From Elusimicrobiota bacterium (GTDB lineage: Bacteria > Elusimicrobiota > Elusimicrobia > UBA1565 > UBA9628), in contig JAPLKL010000067.1 of NCBI GenBank assembly GCA_026388095.1, positions 62,001 through 126,000 on the forward strand: a DNA stretch of 64,000 bases, given 5' to 3'. A program made the position numbers and the translations under genes. Below, piece after piece: positions 58,085-64,000 of this stretch. Each line of letters opens with the position of its first letter. Position 1 is the first letter of the stretch. The notes under the pieces were generated by a model, which worked only from the letters and a program-made list of their open reading frames with translations, searched no databases and was not told where the DNA came from.

Positions 58085-59022
58085 CAGAGATTGATCTTGT
58101 CTTGGATGAACCCGCGCGGCATGCGCAGGCTCTGCGCGTATATCTTGCGTATGTACTCCCCGATGATGCCGATGGCGCAGAGCTGGGCGCCGGCGAAGAA
58201 GGTTATGAGCGTGGCCAGAGTCGTGAACCCATGCGGGGCCTGGCCCGGGAATATGAACTTGGCGGCGACCAGGATCACGGTCATAGCGAAACCGAGTGCC
58301 GCTAGCAGGAATCCCAGCACGATCACGGCCCGGATGGGCACGGCCGTGGTGGAAAGCAGCCCGTTGATGGCGTAGGCGACCAAGGCCGGTAGGCCTTGGC
58401 TGGAGCGCCCGCCGCTGCGCTCGACCCGGCGGTAGGGCACGGCCTTCTGGGGGAAGCCCACGTGCGCCACGATGCCGCGCAAATAGGGGTCGTCGTCGCC
58501 GTATTCCCGGAACGCGTCCAGGACCCGGCGGGAAGTCAGGCGGAACTCGCCGGCGTTGCGGGGCAGGGACACGTCGGACAATGCGGAGACGATGCGGTAA
58601 TACAGCCGCCGCACCGCCTGCATGAGCGCGCCTTCCTCGCGGGCCAGGATCTGCCCGTAGACCACGTCGTAGCCCGCCTCCCAGCCCCGGATGAACTCCG
58701 GGATGACCTCGGGCGGGTCCTGCAGGTCGGCTTGGATCAAGACCGCCGCGTCCCCGCGCGCCTGCGCAAGCCCTATCATGATGGCGCGATTGGCCCCGAT
58801 ATTGCGGGAGAACCTCAGGGCCTTGACCTCGGGATGGACCGCCCCCAGGCCGCGCAGCAGTTCGAAGGTCCGGTCCGCGGAGCAGTTGTCGGTGTATATG
58901 TGCTCGAAATCGTAGCGCTCGCGGAAAGGCGCCGCCGCGGTGCGGACCCGCTCGAAATGCCGCTCCACATTGGCCTCTTCGTTGAAGCAGGGAGTGACTA
59001 TGGAGATCAGCCGTTTCGCCAT
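58084..59022 (-). CDS. family 2 glycosyltransferase with C-terminal membrane helices (GtrB/DPM1-like)
   Basis: 312 residues. GT2 landmarks: SIVTPCFNEEANVERHFE, YTDNCSADRTFELLR, FSRNIGANRAIMIGLAQARG, and the acidic LIQADLQDPPEVIPEF (DxD-type). Two membrane helices (about 235-260, 270-292) close the protein, as in GtrB and polyprenyl-phosphate sugar transferases. It probably loads a sugar onto polyprenyl phosphate. It is 3 nt after the transketolase gene stop. Confidence 0.9.
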   Translation of the reverse strand: MAKRLISIVTPCFNEEANVERHFERVRTAAAPFRERYDFEHIYTDNCSADRTFELLRGLGAVHPEVKALRFSRNIGANRAIMIGLAQARGDAAVLIQADLQDPPEVIPEFIRGWEAGYDVVYGQILAREEGALMQAVRRLYYRIVSALSDVSLPRNAGEFRLTSRRVLDAFREYGDDDPYLRGIVAHVGFPQKAVPYRRVERSGGRSSQGLPALVAYAINGLLSTTAVPIRAVIVLGFLLAALGFAMTVILVAAKFIFPGQAPHGFTTLATLITFFAGAQLCAIGIIGEYIRKIYAQSLRMPRGFIQDKINL

Positions 59023-59025
59023 GAC

Positions 59026-59949
59026 CTAAGTTCCTTGGGCGGGAGGCAGCAACGCTCGGATGCGAGACCCCAGTTGCGCGTCTGAAAGACCATGCTCGGA
59101 CAGAGCATATTGGTAGGAACCGCAGCGTGTCGGGAATTTGTCCTCGAGGGAAAGACTGTGGATCCTGGGCCGGTGCGCTACAGCGTCCCCGAGGCACAGC
59201 GCGTCCAAGACCAGGGCAGCCAAGCCTCCGTAGCGGCTATGCTCCTCCACGACCACGACCACGGAGAACCGGCCGAGCATCTCGGGGAGACGCTCTCCGA
59301 CGGGCTTGAGCTGCGGCATGGAAACGCAGGCCAGATCGAGTTCTTTGGCAATCCTCAGGCAGGAGCTGACCATGGAACCGGTCGCCACCAGGCAGACCTT
59401 GCGGCCGGAGCCGGTACGCAAGAAATGCGGGTCTGTGGAGTCCAAAGGACCATCGTGCGCCACCGACCGGTCCTCTTTGCCGATGCGGATGTAGCTGGGC
59501 CCTTGGTAGCGCATCGCGGCATCGTAACACACCTGCATCTCAGCCCGGTCGGTCGGAGAATAGATGCGCAGATTGGGCATGGCCGCCACGGCGGCGATAT
59601 CTTCGCCGCATTGGTGGGTCACCCCCCAGGTCGAATAGACCAGCCCCGCCCCGTCTCCCAGCACGACGACCGGCAGCCTGGAAACGCAGAGATCGAGCTT
59701 GATCTGCTCGAGGACCCGCATGGGGACGAAAGCCGCCAGCCCATAGACCATCGGTTTGAAGCCCACGCGCGCCAAGCCCGCCGCGATGCCGATCATGCCT
59801 TGCTCCGCGATGCCGGCATTGATGAATTGAGCCGGACGTTCGCGCCGGATCTGGTTGAACAAGACACAGCCATGATCTCCCGAAAGCATGACAAAAGACG
59901 GGTCTCGGACGGCCGATCGCGTGATGAGGTCCGATAGAAGCGCTCGCAT
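59026..59949 (-). CDS. transketolase-like C-terminal subunit
   Basis: 307 residues: the pyrimidine-binding and C-terminal domains of a split transketolase. Landmarks: VMLSGDHGCVLFNQIRRERP, catalytic Glu49 in NAGIAEQGMIGIAAGL, PMVYGLAAFVPMRVLEQI and YSTWGVTHQCGEDIAAVAAM, with VVVEEHSRYGGLAALV at the end. With the N-subunit it should bind thiamine diphosphate and transfer a two-carbon ketol unit. I placed the start at the ATG 59949, in a TGATG one-base overlap. In an operon of glycan genes it may act on a sugar precursor rather than the pentose pathway. Confidence 0.9.
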   Translation of the reverse strand: MRALLSDLITRSAVRDPSFVMLSGDHGCVLFNQIRRERPAQFINAGIAEQGMIGIAAGLARVGFKPMVYGLAAFVPMRVLEQIKLDLCVSRLPVVVLGDGAGLVYSTWGVTHQCGEDIAAVAAMPNLRIYSPTDRAEMQVCYDAAMRYQGPSYIRIGKEDRSVAHDGPLDSTDPHFLRTGSGRKVCLVATGSMVSSCLRIAKELDLACVSMPQLKPVGERLPEMLGRFSVVVVVEEHSRYGGLAALVLDALCLGDAVAHRPRIHSLSLEDKFPTRCGSYQYALSEHGLSDAQLGSRIRALLPPAQGT

Positions 59950-60767
59950 CAGCGTGCCAGCTCCGCAAGCGCCCGCGCCAGGGTCTGCTCGGTCAGTTGG
60001 GTGTAATGCCACTGGTTGTCGCCTTCCATGAAGGAAACGCCCTTCCCCTTGACCGTCCGCGCGACCAAGACTTGCGGCTGCCCGGCGGCGCGGCTGATGA
60101 GATCCTCCAAGGTCGTCTCAAGAGCCTTGGTGTCATGGCCTCCACATTCCGCGGCCGCAAGTTTGAAGGCCCGGAATTTGTCCAGCAGCGGCTCCATATC
60201 GAGGATGTCCTTGGTCCGCCCCAAAGCCTGCCACTGGTTGGCGTCGACGACCACGGTGAGGTTGTCGAGTCCATGGTGCGCGGCGAAGGCGAACGCCTCC
60301 CACATGGAACCCTCATTGAGTTCTCCGTCTCCGACGATGCAGTAGACCCGCTGTCGGGTGTCGCGGCGCTTGAGGCCCAGGGCGATCCCGACCGCCACCG
60401 GAAGGCCGTGCCCCAAGGACCCGGATGTCGCCTCGATCCCCGGCGTGCCGGCCTCCGCCAACCCCCGAAGCTCGGAGCCATCGGAGAAGTAGCTGTCGAG
60501 GTGCTCCTGAGTGAGCCAATTCAGCTCGCGCAGGCAGGCGTAGAGGGCCATGGCGCCGTGACCCTTGGACAGCACCAGATAGTCGCGCCCTGGATCGCCG
60601 GGGTCGAGCGGGTTGAAGCGGAGGAATCTGGAGTAAAGGACCGCCAGGATCTCGATGAGCGAAAAAGCGCAGGCGATGTGGACCGCCTGTCCCCGGTAGG
60701 CCATGTGCAGGACGTGCCGCCGCAGGTCGGCTGGCTGGAGGGCGGGCCGAGGATCCGGATTCAGCAT
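59949..60767 (-). CDS. transketolase-like N-terminal subunit
   Basis: 272 residues: the pyrophosphate-binding domain of a split transketolase. Landmarks: VLSKGHGAMALYACL, GIEATSGSLGHGLPVAVGIA, the thiamine-diphosphate motif GDGELNEGSMWEAFAFA (146 onward) to VVVDANQWQ. It is the first gene of the operon; TATCAT (extended TGT) is 5 nt before the ATG. The two-gene form is common in polysaccharide clusters. Confidence 0.92.
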   Translation of the reverse strand: MLNPDPRPALQPADLRRHVLHMAYRGQAVHIACAFSLIEILAVLYSRFLRFNPLDPGDPGRDYLVLSKGHGAMALYACLRELNWLTQEHLDSYFSDGSELRGLAEAGTPGIEATSGSLGHGLPVAVGIALGLKRRDTRQRVYCIVGDGELNEGSMWEAFAFAAHHGLDNLTVVVDANQWQALGRTKDILDMEPLLDKFRAFKLAAAECGGHDTKALETTLEDLISRAAGQPQVLVARTVKGKGVSFMEGDNQWHYTQLTEQTLARALAELAR

Positions 60768-60772
60768 GACTC

Positions 60773-60778
60773 ATGATA
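60773..60778 (-). promoter_or_regulatory. -10 element of the transketolase/glycan operon
   Basis: TATCAT with an extended TGT on the minus strand, 5 nt before the ATG at 60767. No good -35. Confidence 0.5.
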
Positions 60779-60830
60779 ACATTTCATCGGGATTGCCCGG
60801 CAGCGGCAGGCTGGCTGCGATGAAAAGAAT

Positions 60831-60836
60831 TATACT
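60831..60836 (+). promoter_or_regulatory. -10 element of the CHASE2 gene
   Basis: TATACT, exactly 6 nt before the ATG at 60843, and divergent from the transketolase promoter about 55 bp away. Confidence 0.5.
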
Positions 60837-60842
60837 AATCGT

Positions 60843-61964
60843 ATGAAAAAGCATCTCCCCTGGCTGGCGCACGCTCTCGGCATCCTCCTCTTGGCGGCTC
60901 TCGTCCTGGGAGCGTCGTCGCGCGCCCCGCGCCTGCGCCGGAGCATCGACAACTCCGTCCAGAACCTCCTCTACCGGCTGCGGGGAGCCCAGCCCGGGGA
61001 CCCGCGCATCGTGCTGGCCGCCATCGATGACGAGTCGCTCTCCCGCATCGGGGCCTTCCCGTGGCGCCGGTCCGTTTGGGCGCGCCTGATCGACCGTCTG
61101 ACCCGGCTCGGGGCGCGCACCATCGCCTTCGATGTGATGTTCCTGGAACCTTCGGCCTACCCGGCCGACGACAAAGCCCTGGCCGAGGCGACCCGAAGGT
61201 CGGGCCGGGTCATCCATGCCGCGATCCTGAACCGGAGCCGGGATGGCCGGCCCGAGGAGCGCCTGGACTCCCTGCCCATCGTCGCGCGCGGCGCCGCGGG
61301 GGTGGGAAACGTCTCCGTCACCGCGGAGATCCAGCCCGACGGCACGATCCGGAGCTATTCGACCAGGATGCGCTCCTCAGGACATCCGGACACCTTCCCC
61401 ATGGGCTTGGTGGCCGTCGCCCATTATCTCCACCAGGATCCCCAGCAGTTGGCGGCGGCCCTGCCGGCCAGGCTCCGTCTCAACTACCGAGGGTCTTGGG
61501 CGGACCGGAGCTTCACGGTGATCCCCGTCTGCCACATCCTCGACGACCAGCTCACTCTCGCGGAGACCGGCGCGCTGCGCGAGGCCGTGGTCTTCGTCGG
61601 CTCCGTCTCGTCGCTGGCTTTCGACCTGTATCCTTCCCCGTTCGGCGGGCAGATGCCCGGCCCGCTGGCGCAGCTCACCTTGGCCGACAACCTCCTCGCT
61701 CATCGCTGGTTCGCGACCCTGCGCCCGGCCGCCGACTTCCTCGTGTGCGCGGCGCCCGCGGCCCTGCTGATGGCCTGGTGCGCCGCCCTATCCAGCGCAG
61801 CCTACCTGGCGGGCGTGGCGGGGGTGGCGCTGGCCTGCGTCCTGGCCGGTTGGCTGGCCTTCGCGGCCGGCCTTTGGCTCAGGCCGACCATCATGCTGAC
61901 GGTTTTCCTGGTGGGTTTGGTCTGGACCCTCGCGGCCAGACTGATCCCCGTCCGGAGGGGCTAA
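60843..61964 (+). CDS. CHASE2-domain membrane protein without output domain
   Basis: 373 residues. One N-terminal helix (about 8-24), then a CHASE2 sensor: RRSIDNSVQNLLYRLRGA, RIVLAAIDDESLSRIGAFPW, FDVMFLEPSAYPADDKALA, PSPFGGQMPGPLAQLTLADN. Three C-terminal membrane helices (about 300-365) follow, but there is no kinase, cyclase or GGDEF domain. CHASE2 normally senses extracytoplasmic cues for an attached domain; here it would need a separate partner, or it has lost its output. Confidence 0.87.
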   Translation: MKKHLPWLAHALGILLLAALVLGASSRAPRLRRSIDNSVQNLLYRLRGAQPGDPRIVLAAIDDESLSRIGAFPWRRSVWARLIDRLTRLGARTIAFDVMFLEPSAYPADDKALAEATRRSGRVIHAAILNRSRDGRPEERLDSLPIVARGAAGVGNVSVTAEIQPDGTIRSYSTRMRSSGHPDTFPMGLVAVAHYLHQDPQQLAAALPARLRLNYRGSWADRSFTVIPVCHILDDQLTLAETGALREAVVFVGSVSSLAFDLYPSPFGGQMPGPLAQLTLADNLLAHRWFATLRPAADFLVCAAPAALLMAWCAALSSAAYLAGVAGVALACVLAGWLAFAAGLWLRPTIMLTVFLVGLVWTLAARLIPVRRG

Positions 61965-62064
61965 AGTCCTAGGGAGGCCGGGCCCATGAGCCCTTGCCCG
62001 GGCAGGCCCGATGGCGGCTCGGGAGCGGGCCAAGTGGCTCTTAGGAAAAGGTCTTCCCATCGGC

Positions 62065-62070
62065 GATAAT
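62065..62070 (+). promoter_or_regulatory. -10 element of the phospholipase-D-like gene
   Basis: GATAAT, exactly 6 nt before the ATG at 62077. A weak TTAGGA lies 18 bp upstream. Confidence 0.5.
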
Positions 62071-62076
62071 GACGGT

Positions 62077-63750
62077 ATGACAACTTCGCGCCGCTCCCTG
62101 CCTCGGGCCCTGCTGGCTTTCCTCTTCGCCTCCCAGTGCGCCGCGGCCGCCGTCGTGCAGGGGCCGATCCGGCTCCAGTCTTGGACCCCCGCCATGGGGC
62201 TGCCGGCGCTTGCGGCGCACGCAGTGTCCCCCGCTCTCTCCAGCTCTGCCCGCACCGCGTCCTTGCTTCTCTCCGCGCCGGTCCTGCCCGCGGCCCCGCA
62301 GGTCAGCCCCCTGGCCGCACCTCTCGACGCGCCCCTCCCGGCGGTCCAGCCGGCTGCTCCAGTCTCGGCCTTGGGCCAGGTCGGCTCCGCGGCCCAGGAC
62401 TTCACCGGAGCCTGGACCCGCGGCGACGCGCTGGGCGCGCAGGAAGCGTTGGGGACGCATTTCGACGGCTTGGCCCACGCGGCCCCGGCCGATGCGGGAG
62501 CGGAGCTCGGCGCAGGCGTGGTCCAGCCTGCTCCGGCCCCGATCGCGGATGTCCCGTTCCACGGCCTGCGCCTGCCGGCGGCCCAGTTCTCGGAAGAAGG
62601 GCCCGGCTGGATGAGCTCGAAGCTGATCGCGGCCATGGACGCGACCCAGGACACCATGGACCTCGCGCTCCTCGAGGTGATGCACCGCGACCTGGTGGCG
62701 GCCGTCCTGCGCGCGCACGCCCGCGGCGTGAAGGTGCGCATCGTCATAGACAGCATCCACGTCTACCCCGAGAAGCCCGGCCAGCACCGCTCGGACGAGA
62801 TCCAGCAGCTTCTCGACGCGAAGGTCCCGCTGCGCATCCTGCGCGGGGGGGACAGGTTCGGTTTGATGCACAACAAGTTCGCGGTGCTGGACGGCCAGCT
62901 GGTCTGGTCCGGCTCGGCCAACTGGTCCCGTGCCGCGGACAACGTGCACCAGGAGAATGCCACTTATACCAACGATGCCCACCGCGTCTCAGGCTTCCAG
63001 GAGGTCTGGGGCTGGATGTGGGGCCTGGGCAAGCCTTTCGGCGAGCCGGCGGGCAGGGCCGATGGGCGCACGCCCCCGCAGGACTCCCAGCGTCCGGTGC
63101 GGTTCCACGGCGAGGGCTTCCCTGCCTACGCCTTCGCGCCCGGCGACGGGGCCGAGGGCTGGCTGCTCCAGGCCATCAAGCTCTCGCGCCGGACCCTCGA
63201 CATCGCCATGTTCAGCTGCACCTCCGGCCGCATCCAGTCGGCCCTGCTCGAGGCCCGCAGCCGCGGGGTGAAGGTCCGCATCGTCTTCGACAAGGCCCAG
63301 TTCCGCTACCTGCCGCCCATGATGTGGTTCGTGGACAACGGCTTCGACGTGCTCCTGGGCGAGGGCTTCCGGCCGGGCAAGAGCGCCATGCACCACAAGT
63401 TCGTGGTCTTCGACGGGGAGCTGGTGCAGAACGGCTCCTACAACTGGACCGATAACGCCAAGTTCAACAACTTCGAGAACGTCCAGTTCTGGGACGACCC
63501 GGCTCTCGTCGCCAAGTACCTCGCGGGCTACGAGCGCCTGCGCGCGCGCAGCAGCCCGATCACGGATGAGGACATCGCGGCCAACAAGGCCACCGCCGCG
63601 GAGCGCGCGAAGGAGGAGAAGGAGGGCGTGGCCCCCGTTGAGAAGACCGGCGACGGGCGGCTCACCCGCTGGTCCGCTCCGCTTTGGGGCAGCAGGCGCC
63701 TGGCCCTCTCGCCGTTCCGCAGGGCTCCCGGCGCGGCATTGCTGGGCTAG
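62077..63750 (+). CDS. exported phospholipase D-like protein with two HKD motifs
   Basis: 557 residues with a signal peptide (1-26, ending QCAAAAV). The first ~160 residues are Ala/Pro-rich with no domain. Two PLD halves follow: HNKFAVLDGQLVWSGSANWS (His265, Lys267, Asp272) and HHKFVVFDGELVQNGSYNWT (His439, Lys441, Asp446). The two form one active site for phosphodiester hydrolysis or transfer. Small exported PLDs of this kind include nucleases and cardiolipin-type phospholipases; the substrate is not clear. I set the start at the ATG 6 nt after GATAAT. Confidence 0.88.
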   Translation: MTTSRRSLPRALLAFLFASQCAAAAVVQGPIRLQSWTPAMGLPALAAHAVSPALSSSARTASLLLSAPVLPAAPQVSPLAAPLDAPLPAVQPAAPVSALGQVGSAAQDFTGAWTRGDALGAQEALGTHFDGLAHAAPADAGAELGAGVVQPAPAPIADVPFHGLRLPAAQFSEEGPGWMSSKLIAAMDATQDTMDLALLEVMHRDLVAAVLRAHARGVKVRIVIDSIHVYPEKPGQHRSDEIQQLLDAKVPLRILRGGDRFGLMHNKFAVLDGQLVWSGSANWSRAADNVHQENATYTNDAHRVSGFQEVWGWMWGLGKPFGEPAGRADGRTPPQDSQRPVRFHGEGFPAYAFAPGDGAEGWLLQAIKLSRRTLDIAMFSCTSGRIQSALLEARSRGVKVRIVFDKAQFRYLPPMMWFVDNGFDVLLGEGFRPGKSAMHHKFVVFDGELVQNGSYNWTDNAKFNNFENVQFWDDPALVAKYLAGYERLRARSSPITDEDIAANKATAAERAKEEKEGVAPVEKTGDGRLTRWSAPLWGSRRLALSPFRRAPGAALLG

Positions 63751-63751
63751 C

Positions 63752-63977
63752 AGGCTGCTGATAAGCCCTCCTGCGGAAAGGACTGGTCCGGACCCAGTCC
63801 TTTCGGTAGCGGGCAACAGTCCGTCCCCGAACTGGCGAGCCGAAGGCTCGCCAGTCGCGCCTAAGGCGCCATCCTTCGTGCAACCTATCGGCTGGGTTCT
63901 GCCGCCCCGCTTCGCGGGTCGGTTGCGCCCGGCAGACGGCCGCCGGGCGCTCACAGAACGGACTTTATCAGCAGCCT
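63752..63977. repeat. hairpin-rich element with 13-bp terminal inverted repeats
   Basis: AGGCTGCTGATAA (63752-63764) and its exact inverse TTATCAGCAGCCT (63965-63977) bound a 226-bp, gene-free element. Inside lie an AAAGGACTGG hairpin (63777-63786 with 63794-63803) and an 11-bp stem with a GAA loop (63831-63841, 63845-63855), plus GC-rich palindromes further on. It starts right after the phospholipase gene stop and looks like a miniature inverted-repeat element or REP-like unit. Confidence 0.6.
63777..63803 (+). terminator. hairpin after the phospholipase-D-like gene
   Basis: A 10-bp stem AAAGGACTGG/CCAGTCCTTT with a 7-nt loop, 26 nt after the stop codon. The right arm itself ends in TTT, so intrinsic termination is possible. 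Confidence 0.45.
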
Positions 63978-64000
63978 AGCCGCTACAAGCCCACGGGCAT

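Noticed and set aside
1-64000. CRISPR arrays, rRNA or tRNA genes, and insertion-sequence transposases.
   Set aside because: No regularly spaced direct repeats, no tRNA-like T-loop with matched stems, and no transposase motif were seen on either strand.

Overview
The window is a GC-rich, densely packed bacterial chromosome segment with 63 supported protein genes and no rRNA or tRNA gene that I could find. The organism looks diderm: it has the sedoheptulose-7-phosphate/ADP-heptose enzymes GmhA and HldE-type adenylyltransferase, many lipoproteins and signal-peptide proteins, and peptidoglycan-recycling enzymes. The mix of TPR-rich exported proteins, GatCAB, PPDK and high GC is compatible with a GC-rich Elusimicrobiota-like lineage. 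That placement is inference; no marker gene in the window settles it.

Layout. (1) 1-12.5 kb, plus strand: a tightly coupled operon with a truncated TPR gene, a PcrA/UvrD helicase, gatC, a TPR protein, gatA, a NUDIX hydrolase, gatB, and a 1164-residue NHL/FN3/transglutaminase-like/TPR exported protein. Most junctions are 4-nt ATGA or GTGA overlaps. (2) 12.4-16.6 kb: an accessory island of lower GC with two toxin-antitoxin modules (BrnT/BrnA and RelE-like/RHH), a Cys-rich lipoprotein, an RDD membrane protein, a methyltransferase and an ORF6N-domain gene. (3) 16.6-18.6 kb: an exported agmatine-deiminase-like pentein and a gluzincin lipoprotein. (4) 29.6-18.6 kb, minus strand: a thirteen-gene operon (GAF/HD-GYP, rsmI, TsaC-phosphatase fusion, glyA, receiver, mtnP, cdd, biotinyl-domain protein lacking its lysine, zinc-ribbon/TPR, accC, gmhA, hldE-C, FecR). 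(5) 29.6-34.6 kb: nagZ with a HEAT-repeat protein, a divergent cNMP-fold protein, a 490-bp gene-free patch with a striking inverted repeat, and a hydrolase pair. (6) 34.7-39 kb: doxX-dnaX-recR-TPR. (7) 39-51.6 kb: HNH nuclease, TrmJ-like methylase, hybrid kinase, RmlD-like reductase with a twitch radical-SAM protein, ppdK, a receiver gene that appears to start at CTG, an ArsR regulator, and a GT-C membrane protein. (8) 51.6-56.1 kb: NamZ-type lipoprotein, a lower-GC kinase/receiver pair and a polytopic membrane protein. (9) 60.8-56.1 kb, minus strand: a glycan operon with split transketolase, GT2, epimerase and FkbM methyltransferase. (10) 60.8-64 kb: CHASE2 protein, a two-HKD phospholipase-D-like protein and a hairpin-rich element with inverted termini.

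A unifying signal is the promoter layout. At least fourteen genes that begin a transcription unit have a -10 hexamer (TATNNT-like, often with an extended TGn) ending 4-8 nt before the start codon, most often exactly 6 nt. This predicts leaderless mRNAs. Operon-internal genes instead use Shine-Dalgarno sites or stop/start overlaps. Functionally the window joins tRNA amidation and modification (GatCAB, TsaC, TrmJ, RsmI), DNA repair and replication (PcrA, DnaX, RecR), cell-envelope sugar chemistry, and several signalling proteins.
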